A stretch of DNA of 60,566 nt from Hydrocarboniphaga sp. (GTDB lineage: Bacteria; Pseudomonadota; Gammaproteobacteria; Nevskiales; Nevskiaceae): the NCBI RefSeq assembly GCF_028291725.1, contig NZ_JAQGNT010000047.1, positions 1 through 60,566 of the forward strand, given 5' to 3'. The translations under genes and the position numbers were made by a program. The notes under the pieces are model-generated. The model ran no database searches and had not been told where the DNA came from. It saw only the letters and a list, made by a program, of their open reading frames with translations. Shown piece after piece: positions 27,829 through 39,052 of this stretch. The stretch's first letter is position 1. Every line of letters starts with the position of its first letter.

Positions 27829-28206
27829 ATGCCCGACATCCAGCCCGAACGGCAATACCGCGAGTTCCTCGCCCAGGGACGCTTCATGATCCAGCGCGCA
27901 CGCGGCAGCGGCCGCTATATTTTTTATCCGCGCGTCGCCGAGCCGGTGACGGGCGACACCGATCTGGAATGGGTCGAGGTCAGCGGTCGCGGCACGGTGT
28001 ATTCGACGACGCTTGTCCGGAAAAAACCCCCAGAGCCCAGCTACAACATCGCGCTGATCGATCTTGCCGAAGGTCCGCGGATGATGTCGCGTGTGATCGG
28101 CCTGGCGCCCGGGGACGTGCGCATCGGCATGGCGGTGCTCGCCGCTGTGATCGACGACGACGGCACGCCGCTGGTGGTGTTCGAGCCAGCCGGAGCGAGC
28201 CGCTGA
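27829..28206 (+). CDS. DUF35 OB-fold protein, third copy, zinc ribbon lost
   Basis: This 125-residue DUF35 protein (MPDIQPERQYREFLAQGRFMIQRARGSGRYIFYPR...) lacks the cysteines of the N-terminal zinc ribbon: the positions read RARGSGRYIFYPRV. The OB-fold part (VSGRGTVYSTTLVRKKPPEPSYNIALIDL) is intact. Its last base is the first base of the next start codon, so it is coupled to the thiolase-like gene and is its likely partner. Confidence 0.84.
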   Translation: MPDIQPERQYREFLAQGRFMIQRARGSGRYIFYPRVAEPVTGDTDLEWVEVSGRGTVYSTTLVRKKPPEPSYNIALIDLAEGPRMMSRVIGLAPGDVRIGMAVLAAVIDDDGTPLVVFEPAGASR

Positions 28207-29351
28207 TGTACGGTTTCCCCAGCGGAAAGACCGCGATCGTCGGCGCCGCGACCTTCGGCGTCGGCAAGTCGCCGGGCTTCGACTCGATGGATCTGACGAT
28301 CCGCGCCAGCCTGCTCGCGCTGGCCGATGCCGGCATGGAGCTGAAGGAAGTCGATGCGCTGTTCATCGCCCAGCCCCAGGACACCCTCGCCGGCCTGAGC
28401 TTCGCCGAGGCACTCGGCCTGCAGCCGAAGATCACCGACTGCAATCGCAGCGGTGGCAGCGGCTTCATGCTGCAGCTCGAACATGCGGCGCTGGCGCTGC
28501 ACGCCGGCTACTGCGACGTCGCGCTGATCGCCTACGGCAGCAACCAGGCGAGCGCCAGCGGCGCGCTGGTGCAGACCTCGAAGAACGCGTTCTGGGACGC
28601 GCAGTACAAGCCGCTGCGGCCAATCTCTGCTTATGCGCTCGCCGCGGCGCGGCACATGCACCAGTACGGCACCACCAAGCGCCAGTTGGCCGAAGTCGCG
28701 GTCGCGGCGCGGCGCTGGGCGCAGCTGAATCCCGAGGCGGTCATGCGCGATCCGCTGAGCGTGGACGAGGTCGTCAGCGCCCGCATGATTTCGGACCCGC
28801 TCGGCCTGCGCGACTGCTGCCTGGTGACCGACGGCGCGGCGGCGATCGTGATGACCCGCGCCGAGCGTGCCCGCGACACCGCGAAGAAACCGGTTTATGC
28901 GCTGGCATCGGCGAGCACCGTCACGCATGCGGACATCTCGTCGATGCCGGATCTGACCGTGACCGGCGCCGTCGAATCCGGCGCACGCGCCTACGCACAG
29001 GCCGGAGTGAAGCCGGCCGACATCGACGTGGTGCAGGTCTACGACGCGTTCACGATCAACACGATCCTGTTCCTGGAAGACCTCGGCTTTTGCGCCAAGG
29101 GCGAAGGCGGCCGTTTCGTCGAGAGCGGCGCGATCGCGCCGGGCGGCTCACTGCCGGTCAACACCAGCGGCGGCGGCCTGTCCTATTGCCACCCCGGCAT
29201 GTTCGGCCTGTTCACGCTGGTCGAATCGGTGCGCCAGCTGCGCGGCGAATGCGGCGAGCGCCAGGTTGCCGATGCCGGACTCGCGCTGGCGCACGGCAAC
29301 GGCGGGCTGCTGTCGAGCCAGGCCACGGTGATCCTCGGCATTAGCCCGTAA
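28206..29351 (+). CDS. Thiolase-fold protein with Cys replaced by Ser (probable retro-aldolase)
   Basis: This 381-residue SCP-x-like thiolase-fold protein starts at ATG 28206, overlapping the DUF35 stop by 1 bp. At the nucleophile position it has Ser82 (CNRSGGSGFML) rather than Cys. The conserved VYDAFTINTILFLEDLGFCAKGEGG and NTSGGGLSYCHPGMFG segments are kept. Loss of the nucleophile in a DUF35-paired protein points to retro-aldol (sterol side-chain aldolase type) or acyl-binding function instead of thiolysis. This is the second Cys-less thiolase-fold protein in the island. Confidence 0.82.
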   Translation: MYGFPSGKTAIVGAATFGVGKSPGFDSMDLTIRASLLALADAGMELKEVDALFIAQPQDTLAGLSFAEALGLQPKITDCNRSGGSGFMLQLEHAALALHAGYCDVALIAYGSNQASASGALVQTSKNAFWDAQYKPLRPISAYALAAARHMHQYGTTKRQLAEVAVAARRWAQLNPEAVMRDPLSVDEVVSARMISDPLGLRDCCLVTDGAAAIVMTRAERARDTAKKPVYALASASTVTHADISSMPDLTVTGAVESGARAYAQAGVKPADIDVVQVYDAFTINTILFLEDLGFCAKGEGGRFVESGAIAPGGSLPVNTSGGGLSYCHPGMFGLFTLVESVRQLRGECGERQVADAGLALAHGNGGLLSSQATVILGISP

Positions 29352-29383
29352 TCGATGAAAAGCATTCTTGACGTCCATGCCCG

Positions 29384-29462
29384 CAGGTCGGCAATCCCTT
29401 GCCGACGTGCACACCCGCATGCGCAATCACCGCCTCACGTCGGCAAAGGATTGCCGACCTAC
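29384..29462. repeat. Palindromic repeat family D, copy 1
   Basis: CAGGTCGGCAATCCCTTGCC... pairs with ...CGGCAAAGGATTGCCGACCT over about 28 bp. Copies are at 38810, 57800 and, cut by the window end, 60537. Confidence 0.88.
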
Positions 29463-29488
29463 GGGGCACTATCGACAAAAGCCGTCCA

Positions 29489-30268
29489 ATGAACCATCAA
29501 CTCAATACGAGCTTTTCACTGCAGGGCCGATGCGCACTGGTCACCGGTGCATCGAGCGGCCTGGGGCTTCATTTTGCGTTGACGCTGGCCGAGGCCGGCG
29601 CCGTGGTCGTGGTGGCCGCGCGGCGCATCGACAAGCTGCAGCGCGTGGTCGACGAGATCGCTCAACGAGGCGGCACGGCGCATGCGGTCGCAGTCGACGT
29701 CGTCGATTCGTCCAGCGTCACAGCCTGCTTCGACCGCATCGCGGCGCTGGGCCTGGTCGCGGATGTGGTCATCAACAACGCCGGCACCGTCAGCTCCAAG
29801 CCGGCGCTGCAGCTGAGCGAAGCGGAATGGGACGCGGTCGTCGACACCAACCTCAAGGGTGCCTGGCTGGTGGCGCAGGAAAGCGCGCGTCGGCTGGTCG
29901 CGGCCAAGCTGGGCGGCGCTATCATCAATACGACCTCGATACTCGCCGAACGAGTGGCTGGCGGCGTCGCGCCGTATTGCGCATCCAAGGCCGGCCTGCG
30001 CCATCTGACACAGGCGCTGGCGCTGGAATGGGCACGCTATGGCATCCGCGTCAACGCGCTGGCTCCGGGTTATATCGCGACCGATCTGAACCGCGACTTC
30101 CTGGAATCCGAGCTCGGGCAGAAGATGAAGGCCCGGGTGCCGCAGCGCCGCTTCGGCCAGCCCGCGCAACTCGACGGCGCCCTGCTGCTGCTGGCTTCGG
30201 ACGCGGGCAGCTATATCACCGGCGCCTATCTGCCGGTGGATGGCGGCCACTTGCTAAGCTCGCTCTAG
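29489..30268 (+). CDS. Short-chain dehydrogenase/reductase (classical)
   Basis: This 259-residue SDR has TGASSGLGLHFA, NNAG, a catalytic Ser in INTTSI and YCASK. The start is ATG 29489 (MNHQLNTSFSLQGRCALVTG). It is the last gene of the plus-strand arm of the island. It could act on a 3-hydroxyacyl-CoA or a ring or side-chain hydroxyl; by sequence it is FabG-like and not specific. Confidence 0.88.
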   Translation: MNHQLNTSFSLQGRCALVTGASSGLGLHFALTLAEAGAVVVVAARRIDKLQRVVDEIAQRGGTAHAVAVDVVDSSSVTACFDRIAALGLVADVVINNAGTVSSKPALQLSEAEWDAVVDTNLKGAWLVAQESARRLVAAKLGGAIINTTSILAERVAGGVAPYCASKAGLRHLTQALALEWARYGIRVNALAPGYIATDLNRDFLESELGQKMKARVPQRRFGQPAQLDGALLLLASDAGSYITGAYLPVDGGHLLSSL

Positions 30269-30382
30269 TCGAATCGGGCCCGATCCGGGGCACACCGCGC
30301 TGACGCGCCCGCCTTCGCCGATGGCTCAGAACTTGCCCGGCAAGCGGGCCATCACCGCGTTCAACCGGCCCTATCGGAACCC

Positions 30383-31297
30383 ATGAAAAAAGTATTGGCG
30401 CTGTACTACAGCCAGACCGGCCAGCTCGAACGCATCATGCGTTCGACGATGTCGCCGTTCCTGGGGCGTGACGACATCGAGGTGCACTTCCAGGAGATGC
30501 GGCCGGTCAAGCCCTACCCGTTCCCGTGGCCGGTCATCCGCTTCTTCGACCAGTTCCCCGAATGCGTGACGCTCGACCCGCCCGAGATCGAGCTGCCGGG
30601 GTTCGACGCCAGCCTGAAGTACGACCTGGTGATGTTCGGCTATCAGACCTGGTATCTGTCGCCGTCACTGCCGGCGACCGGTTTCCTGAAGTCCCGCTAC
30701 GCCAGCGTGCTGCGCGACACGCCGGTGGTCACCGTGATCGGCTGCCGCAACATGTGGTTCAAGGGGCAGGAGGCGGTGCGCAAGCTGATCACCGCCGCGG
30801 GCGGCCGCTTCGCCGGCAACATCGTCCGCGAGGACCAGGGCAGCCGCGCCGAAACCTTCATCACGGTGACGGTATGGCTGCTGACCGGGCGGCGAGAAAC
30901 CTGGAAGGGCGTGCTGTCCCCGGCCGGCGTCTCGGAGGCCGATATCGCCGGGGCTAGCCGCTTTGGCCGGCAGGTCATGGACGGCCTGCTGGACGGCCGG
31001 CTGGCCCGCGGCGACGCGGTCCTGAACGGCCACGAGAGCGCCTTCGTGCTGCAGAAATACATCCTGGTTGAAGAAGTCGCGACCCGCGGTTTCCGCCTGG
31101 GCGCCTGGCTGGTGCGGCTGGCCGGCAAGCAGGGCGCGCCGCTGCGCGTGCCGCTGCTGGGGCTGTTCGCGCTGCTGCTGGGCATCGGCATCTGCACGGT
31201 GATTCCGATCACCTTGCTGGTGCTGCTCGTGGTCAGCCGTTCGGCCGGCTACAAGCGCTGGATGCAGCAGCAGACTCTGTATCTCGAAGGGGCCTGA
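30383..31297 (+). CDS. DarA-like flavodoxin-fold protein with C-terminal membrane segment
   Basis: This 304-residue protein resembles those annotated as dialkylresorcinol condensing enzyme (DarA). The N-terminal LALYYSQTGQLERI is a flavodoxin-type phosphate-binding loop, and GYQTWYLSPSLPATGFLKS and VIGCRNMWFKGQEAVRKLI are conserved in the family. A strongly hydrophobic segment (about 255-285) near the C-terminus suggests membrane anchoring. No darB-like ketosynthase is nearby, so the name does not establish dialkylresorcinol synthesis; an NAD(P)H/FMN redox role is as likely. Confidence 0.72.
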   Translation: MKKVLALYYSQTGQLERIMRSTMSPFLGRDDIEVHFQEMRPVKPYPFPWPVIRFFDQFPECVTLDPPEIELPGFDASLKYDLVMFGYQTWYLSPSLPATGFLKSRYASVLRDTPVVTVIGCRNMWFKGQEAVRKLITAAGGRFAGNIVREDQGSRAETFITVTVWLLTGRRETWKGVLSPAGVSEADIAGASRFGRQVMDGLLDGRLARGDAVLNGHESAFVLQKYILVEEVATRGFRLGAWLVRLAGKQGAPLRVPLLGLFALLLGIGICTVIPITLLVLLVVSRSAGYKRWMQQQTLYLEGA

Positions 31298-31311
31298 ATC
31301 CGGATTGAAGG

Positions 31312-31320
31312 TGTTATACT
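31312..31320 (+). promoter_or_regulatory. Extended -10 promoter candidate upstream of rpoD
   Basis: TGTTATACT is an extended -10 element (TGnTATACT) just after the DarA-like gene; no good -35 box is seen at 17 bp. Transcription from here would give a leader of about 365 nt. Confidence 0.4.
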
Positions 31321-31692
31321 AGCCGACGTCCTACGCTTCTTCGGAGCTGCCGACGCTCATCGCTTCGACGCCGAGACGAACCAGTTTGCGTATCCGGACT
31401 TTCAGCTCAAGCAACATCGGCAGGCCGTACCGCCTGCCGGTAAATGCCGCTTTGCGTCAGTCCGGACCGCACCCCGGCGGCATCCCGCCCATCGCGGAAC
31501 CTTCACTGCCCGTCGCGACCACGGCCCTGGTCGCCGACCTCGGCCTCACCTGCCCGCTGCTGCCCCTTTGACCCGACCCCGGCTCATCGCGGCCCCCTTC
31601 ACGACTCAAAACGATCGCGCCCGCGGGCACGCTCGCTCTTCAATCGATTGCCAATACGGGCAAGTGTGCCCGGGATTCATGGAGATTTACCG
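31321..31692 (+). other. Long rpoD leader, no gene seen
   Basis: This 370-bp stretch has no convincing reading frame although frames are open through it. One clear hairpin lies at 31418-31439 (CGGCAGG/CCTGCCG, 8-nt loop). The ribosome site GGAGA is at 31681, 7 bases before the rpoD ATG. Confidence 0.4.
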
Positions 31693-33531
<1,839 letters not shown>

Positions 33532-33550
33532 GACACGCGATCACCGCGGC

Positions 33551-33618
33551 TGTAGGAGCGGGTCATACCCGCGACTGAGACCCCACCGACACAGTCGCGG
33601 GTATGACCCGCTCCTACA
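33551..33618. repeat. Palindromic repeat family A, copy 3
   Basis: A 68-bp inverted repeat between the convergent rpoD and pseudouridine synthase genes, well placed to terminate both. The complement of its CTA at 33614-33616 is the stop codon of the pseudouridine synthase gene. Confidence 0.9.
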
Positions 33619-34504
33619 GGTGCAGCTGGCTCTCGAAGGTCCGGGATTCGCTGGTGACCGGATCGATGAACGACAAGGCGCGAGCGAGCAGCTTCAGCGG
33701 CCGCGCATAGTCGTCCTCGGCCTCGGCCAGCAGCTGCGGGTACCAGCGATCGTTGAGGATCGGCATGCCCAGCGCGGCCATGTGCAGCCGCAGCTGGTGC
33801 TTGCGACCGGTCAGCGGCCGCAGGCGGTAGCGGCCGATGTCGCCCTGCGCCTCGATCAGCTCGATCGAGGTCTGCGCATTCGCTGCACCCTCGACTTCTG
33901 CCATCCTGAAAAACGGCTCGCCCGCGACAACCCGGCTGCTCCGCTGCAGCGGAAACTTCGCGTTGGGCAGCAATGGCGCCAGCGCCTCATAGACCTTGAC
34001 GATGCGGCGCGCGGAAAACAGCGCGCTGTACGAAGCGCGGCTGTTGTCGTTCACGGAAAACATCACCAGGCCGGCGGTGCCGCGGTCCAGGCGATGCAGC
34101 GGCACCAGCTGGTCGAGCCCGGTGTCGCGCCTGAGCCGCACCAGCAGGCATTCCTCGACGTAGCGGCCGGCCGGCAGCGTCGGCAGAAAATGCGGCTTGT
34201 CGGCGACCAGCAGGTGTTCGTCGCAGAAAACGATCGCGGCAGCGAACGGAATCGGGGTTTCGTACGGAAGTTCGCGGTAGTAGTGAACCAGCTGCCCGGC
34301 AATGAACGGCGCATCGACGCCCAGCACCCCGCCCTGCGCGTCGCCGACCTTGCCCTGCCGCATCCGCGAAGCCCAGACCGGGCGGCCGACGCCGGGGAAA
34401 CGCTGGTCGAGAAAGTCCAGCAGCAGAACCCAGGGCCCCGACGGCAACCGCACGCGGCTGACACCGACGCCGGCGGCTGATGCGGCCGCGATCTGTGGGA
34501 ACAT
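33614..34504 (-). CDS. RluA-family pseudouridine synthase
   Basis: This 296-residue RNA-modifying enzyme converts uridine to pseudouridine in rRNA or tRNA. The catalytic motif HRLDRGTAGL places the active Asp at residue 140; further conserved parts are ADKPHFLPTLP and LRPLTGRKHQLRLHMAALGMPILND. The N-terminal 80 residues look like a short RNA-binding region. It starts at ATG 34504, 14 bp after the stop of the 1,398-residue gene. Its stop is contributed by repeat A3. The exact target site is not predictable here. Confidence 0.88.
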   Translation of the reverse strand: MFPQIAAASAAGVGVSRVRLPSGPWVLLLDFLDQRFPGVGRPVWASRMRQGKVGDAQGGVLGVDAPFIAGQLVHYYRELPYETPIPFAAAIVFCDEHLLVADKPHFLPTLPAGRYVEECLLVRLRRDTGLDQLVPLHRLDRGTAGLVMFSVNDNSRASYSALFSARRIVKVYEALAPLLPNAKFPLQRSSRVVAGEPFFRMAEVEGAANAQTSIELIEAQGDIGRYRLRPLTGRKHQLRLHMAALGMPILNDRWYPQLLAEAEDDYARPLKLLARALSFIDPVTSESRTFESQLHL

Positions 34505-34518
34505 CGCCGGCCGACGCC

Positions 34519-37500
34519 CTACTCGACCGCGTCCGGCGCGGGCTCGGCGGCGTCCTTCGCCGGCGCATCGAAAACCACTGGCGCTCTCACTGATTTTTTC
34601 CACAGACCGCCGTCGCTATAGCGGTCCCAGCCCCAGCGCAGCCAGCCGAGCAGCGCATTGGCGAGCCACAGCGCCCACAGCAGCATCAGCACGCGGTAGA
34701 CCCAGATCGACACCGACAGCACCCAGGCCCGCGGCAGCGCCGGCTCGTAGCGGTCCTGGTACCAGTGCAGGCTGTTGCCCATCGAGCCGTTGCCGCTGAT
34801 CTGCATGTCCGGGCTGCCGAGCAGGCCCGCGGCGACCGCGCTGAACAGCAGCGACAGCGCCAACGCGGTCCACAACGCCAGCAGCACCTGCATCGCATTG
34901 AAGCGCGTGCCGGTCAGGGAGCCGCCGTAGCGGCCGCGCGCGCCAATCGCGATCAGCCAGCCCGCGACCACCGCCGCGGCCCAGACCGGGATCTGCGACA
35001 GGCCGATCATCAGCAGCGCCCACTGCCAGCCGCGTAGCGGCGTCAGCGGGACGCGGCCGAGCGCAAAGGCCACCGCGATCAGTACGCCGAGCACCCCCCA
35101 GAACAGCACCGCCGGACCCAGCCGCGGCCCGCCGGCATAAAGCACCCAGCGGTCGGCGGGCAGCTCGATCGCCAGGTCGGCGTTGACGCCGGCCAGCCCC
35201 AGGTTCAAGGCCGGCGTGCGCAGCAGCGCCCGCAGGCCCTGGTCGCCTCGCAGCTTGAGATCGACTGACTGCGCGCCGGGATGCAGGGCCAGCACCACAT
35301 CGCGCTGGCCGGCATCGAGGCGCGCCGACTGCGGCCGGCCGTCGATGCTCAGGCTTTGCAGCGACCAGCCTTCGGGCAGGCTCAGCCGGTGCGAGCCGCC
35401 CTGGCTGGCACGCAGCTGCAACGTCAGCGCGAGGTCGGTGACACGCTGGCCGGCGGCCACGCTCAGCGAGGCATGATCGAGGGTCAAAGTCTGGCCCGGC
35501 ACACCGGCAGGACGGCCAACCTCCACGTTCAGCGACTCGCCCGGCCAGGGCCGGTAGACCGGCAGCCAGCCCTCGTTCTCGGTCACGCCGATCGCCGGCA
35601 GCCCGCTGAACTGCGCATGCCACAGCGAGCTGATATCGAAGCGCCAGGTTTCGAACAGATCGTCGCGGCTCGCGGCCGTCAGCTGCAGCCGATCGACGAT
35701 CGCCAGCCGCGAGGTCCAGTGAGCCTCGAGCTGGCCCGGCGCGAAACTCAGCAGCAGCCGGCCGTCGCGGCTGCGCAGGTTCTCGCCGATCGGCCGCTCG
35801 CCGGCCAGCAGCGGGATCTCGATCGCCGCGGCTTCATGCGCGGCACCGAGCCGCTGCAGCGTGGTTGCGACTTCCCAGTCCAGCCCCAGACGCAGCTCGC
35901 GGGTGAGCTGCCACAGCGGCGGCAGGTTCTGCGCGGCGCCCTCGGCGGCGCGCTGATCGGCCGTCACCGGCCGCAGCAATTGCAGCGCTTCGGCGGGACG
36001 GCCAAGCTCGTCGACGCCGCCGAGCTGCCAGCTGCCGACCTCGGCCTCGACGCGCTGCGGCTTGGCCGGCAAGGGCAATGACAAGGAACTGAAACCCGCC
36101 AGCGGGCCTTCGATCGTCAGTTCACTGTGCCCGGCCGGCAGCGCAGCCCACAGGCGCCCGGCCTCGTCGCGCCGCGTATCCAGCGCGCGATCGCCGAGCC
36201 GCAGCGACGCCGGCTGCCAGACGCGGTTCTGTTCGCCCGGCGTCAGGAACGGCAGCGGCAGCGCCAGGCCCGCGACGTAGGCGGCATCGACGCTCAGGCG
36301 CAGGATCAGGCGCTCGTTCTGCACCGCGATGCGCAGGCGCGACAGCGTCGCGCAGGCCGGCGCGCAATCAGGCGGCGCCAGCAGGCGCTCGCGCAGCTGC
36401 GCCAGCAGATCCGGCGTCGGCGCGACGGGTGGCGCCGATTCGGGAGCGGATTCGGGCTCGGCCATCGACGCGTCTTCGACGACTTGCGCCTGCGCATCGC
36501 GCGGCGTGAACGACAAGCTCAGTGCCAGGATCAGCGTGGTGGTGGCGCCCGCCGCCGCCGGTGTGATGCGCGGCATCCGCAAATCCGATGCGAGCCAGCG
36601 CGACAAGCTCAAGGCGATCAGCGCCAGCGACAGCAGCTGCAGGCTGCGCGTCAGCCACGGCGGGATCAGCCACAAGTGCAAGGTTTGCTCGCCGGTGACC
36701 GGCCCGCTCCAGCTCAGTGCGAGTTCGCGCCACTGCCATTTCGGCAGGCCCGGCCCGGTCTGCGTCAGCGCCCTGGGATCGAGTTGCTGGATCGACTGCC
36801 GCGACAGCGAATCGGCCGCGCCGTAAGTACTGGCCGCATCATTGGCGGTGATATTTTCAGCCTTGGCTTGCCGGGCGGCGGTCACCATGGCCATCGGGGC
36901 GGACGCCGGCATCGGCATTTCGTGACCGCCCATTTCCTCCATTTCCACGGTCATCGGCATCACGCCGGCGTCGGCCGACGTCAGCTCCAGCTGCGGATAC
37001 AACGCCAGGCGCGCCTGCTGGATCGCAAACGGCAGCGCGATCAGCAGCACCGCGGCAGCCGCGATCCAGCGATAGCGCGACAGCCACAGGCCGAGCGCGC
37101 CGCTGCGCATCGCCGGCGGCAGCGCCTGGAGCAGCGCCAGCGCCGCGATCAGGTTGATCCACGACCAGCGCGGCGCGCCGGGCTCGTGCCAGATCAGAAC
37201 CAGCGTCAAAAGGCTCAGCAGGCCGGTGCCGGCACCGAACAGCCGAGACGCGGCGATGGCCGCGATCAGCACGACGAACAGATCGAGCAGCGTCCATTGC
37301 GACATCCAGGTGCCGGGCACCTGGTCCACGCCCGACGCCGCGAACAGACGCCAGGCCGGCGGCAGATGCAGCGTCGTGCTCAGGCTCTGCATGTCGACGT
37401 TCCATCCGTGCGCGGGCATGCGGCGCCCGGCGCCTTCGATGCGGCTGTCGGCCGTCAATTCGAGCTGGCCGCGACGCACTTCGACGCCGACACCCTCGCC

Positions 37501-38715
37501 CTGCCGCGTGATCAGCTGCGGCGCGCCGTCGACCAGGACCTGGCCGAGCAGCAGCGGCGCGGCGGCCTCGAGACGCCAGCGGCTTTGCAGGCGCCCGGCG
37601 AGATGGTCCTGCACGGTGTAGCCGCGCCCGTCGAAATCCAGCCAGATCTGGCGCTCGAGGCTCAGCTCGTCGGAATCGGCCTGCATCTGGCCGCGCTGCT
37701 GTTCGCTGAGCGTCAGCGCGGCATCGGCGCCCAGCAGAAACGCCGGCAGCTCGCGCCACTCGTCCGGCATCTGCGTCTGGCGCGGATCGATCGCCGGCGC
37801 GCCGGCCAGATCGACGCGGCGCAACTCGGGCCTGGCCCGGAACGACCAGACCTCTTCCTTGGGCCAGGACTCCGCCGGTGCAGGCGCGGTGACCGCCAGC
37901 AGCGGCTTAGCGGCGCGCGCCATCAGCTCGATCCGCCACAGGCCGGGGCGCGCCTGGACGCTCAGACGGCCGTCATCCTCCAGATGCACCGGCAGCGCGC
38001 TGGCGATGCTCAGCGCCGTCCATCCCGGCGGCAGCACCGGCCCGATCCGCTCTTCGCGCACGTCGCCCGCGATTTCCAGCTCGATGACGGTGCTCAGGCG
38101 CGGCGGCACATCATCGTCGACCAGGCGAAACACCTTCAGCGCGAGATGATTGCCCTGCGCCGCGGCGACCGCGTCGTTGCGGCCCAGCCACAGGCGGTCG
38201 CCGCTATGCACGGGATGCGCGATGCCGCGCCCGTCCAGCTTGAGCTGCAGCAGACCCGCATCGGGCGGCAGGCGCAGCGATTCAGGCAGACGCGGCCAGT
38301 CCCAGCGGCCCTCGAGCCGATAGCGGCCGGCCGGCAGCTGCACTTGCGGATGGCCTTCGCGTGCGATCACGGCCACGTTCGCCGCCTGGCTCGCGCCGCC
38401 GTCGCGGCTCACGTTCTGCGGCCAGGCATCACCGTCGCCCGGCAGTTCCAGCCAGCCGGGTGCGTACAGCTCGGCATCCATCTGAAACCGTCCGCCGTGC
38501 GCGTCGAGCTGCAGTTGCAGCGACGAGGGCCAGCGGCACAGGCGCGAGCTATCGTCGGCCAGCGGACAGGGGCGCGGATCGTCGCCGCCGAGCACCCAGG
38601 GAACCCAGCTGCGCAGCGGCGCCGGCAGTTGCGCCTCGGTCAGCGGCGCCGAGGCGGCACCGGCACTCGCCAGGGCCAGAAGCGCGCCGGCGAAGGATCT
38701 GATCCATGAACCCAT
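34519..38715 (-). CDS. Large multi-pass membrane protein of unknown function, 1,398 residues
   Basis: I do not recognise this protein. It starts at ATG 38715 with GGGGGAG at good spacing and has a cleavable-looking signal (MGSWIRSFAGALLALASAGAASA). The layout is a beta-rich ectodomain (about 24-460), a membrane block (about 465-570), a loop with Met/His/Glu clusters (MPMTVEMEEMGGHEMPMP, near 585-610), a second membrane block ending in a signal-like LALSLSFTPRDAQAQ (about 680-750), a second ectodomain (about 750-1215) with CAPACATL cysteines, and a last membrane block (about 1220-1365). The two halves look like repeats of one plan. It may be coupled with the pseudouridine synthase gene by position only. 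Confidence 0.8.
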   Translation of the reverse strand: MGSWIRSFAGALLALASAGAASAPLTEAQLPAPLRSWVPWVLGGDDPRPCPLADDSSRLCRWPSSLQLQLDAHGGRFQMDAELYAPGWLELPGDGDAWPQNVSRDGGASQAANVAVIAREGHPQVQLPAGRYRLEGRWDWPRLPESLRLPPDAGLLQLKLDGRGIAHPVHSGDRLWLGRNDAVAAAQGNHLALKVFRLVDDDVPPRLSTVIELEIAGDVREERIGPVLPPGWTALSIASALPVHLEDDGRLSVQARPGLWRIELMARAAKPLLAVTAPAPAESWPKEEVWSFRARPELRRVDLAGAPAIDPRQTQMPDEWRELPAFLLGADAALTLSEQQRGQMQADSDELSLERQIWLDFDGRGYTVQDHLAGRLQSRWRLEAAAPLLLGQVLVDGAPQLITRQGEGVGVEVRRGQLELTADSRIEGAGRRMPAHGWNVDMQSLSTTLHLPPAWRLFAASGVDQVPGTWMSQWTLLDLFVVLIAAIAASRLFGAGTGLLSLLTLVLIWHEPGAPRWSWINLIAALALLQALPPAMRSGALGLWLSRYRWIAAAAVLLIALPFAIQQARLALYPQLELTSADAGVMPMTVEMEEMGGHEMPMPASAPMAMVTAARQAKAENITANDAASTYGAADSLSRQSIQQLDPRALTQTGPGLPKWQWRELALSWSGPVTGEQTLHLWLIPPWLTRSLQLLSLALIALSLSRWLASDLRMPRITPAAAGATTTLILALSLSFTPRDAQAQVVEDASMAEPESAPESAPPVAPTPDLLAQLRERLLAPPDCAPACATLSRLRIAVQNERLILRLSVDAAYVAGLALPLPFLTPGEQNRVWQPASLRLGDRALDTRRDEAGRLWAALPAGHSELTIEGPLAGFSSLSLPLPAKPQRVEAEVGSWQLGGVDELGRPAEALQLLRPVTADQRAAEGAAQNLPPLWQLTRELRLGLDWEVATTLQRLGAAHEAAAIEIPLLAGERPIGENLRSRDGRLLLSFAPGQLEAHWTSRLAIVDRLQLTAASRDDLFETWRFDISSLWHAQFSGLPAIGVTENEGWLPVYRPWPGESLNVEVGRPAGVPGQTLTLDHASLSVAAGQRVTDLALTLQLRASQGGSHRLSLPEGWSLQSLSIDGRPQSARLDAGQRDVVLALHPGAQSVDLKLRGDQGLRALLRTPALNLGLAGVNADLAIELPADRWVLYAGGPRLGPAVLFWGVLGVLIAVAFALGRVPLTPLRGWQWALLMIGLSQIPVWAAAVVAGWLIAIGARGRYGGSLTGTRFNAMQVLLALWTALALSLLFSAVAAGLLGSPDMQISGNGSMGNSLHWYQDRYEPALPRAWVLSVSIWVYRVLMLLWALWLANALLGWLRWGWDRYSDGGLWKKSVRAPVVFDAPAKDAAEPAPDAVE

Positions 38716-38809
38716 TCAACACTCCCCCTGCGTAACCGGTGAGACTCGCCGAGTCTACGGTTCTCCACTGTCCTCGCAGCCTATCCGATTCGGCTGCGGC
38801 GGCCAGGCC

Positions 38810-38888
38810 GTAGGTCGGCAATCCTTTGCCGACGTGAGGCCCCGATTGCGCATCGAAGGCAAACGTCGGCAAAGGATTGCCGACCTAC
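38810..38888. repeat. Palindromic repeat family D, copy 2
   Basis: GTAGGTCGGCAATCCTTTGC... and its complement flank a variable loop in the 337-bp gap between divergent genes. Nothing else clear is seen in that gap. Confidence 0.88.
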
Positions 38889-39052
38889 GGCCAACAGTCC
38901 GATCGATCCCCGGGTCTTGACGCAGCAGCGCCCGGGCACCGCGATGGTTTGATCCGACTGTCACCATTCATCCGCCAGGACCCCGGCTTGGTCGTTCAGG
39001 CGACCCTGCCACCGGCCTGCTGAAGTCTGATGCGGGGCCGATGGAAGGATTG

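Noticed and set aside
36127-38709. 860-residue plus-strand frame opposite the 1,398-residue protein
   Set aside because: Gln/Arg-rich low-complexity product; the minus-strand frame has a ribosome site, signal peptide and membrane domains.
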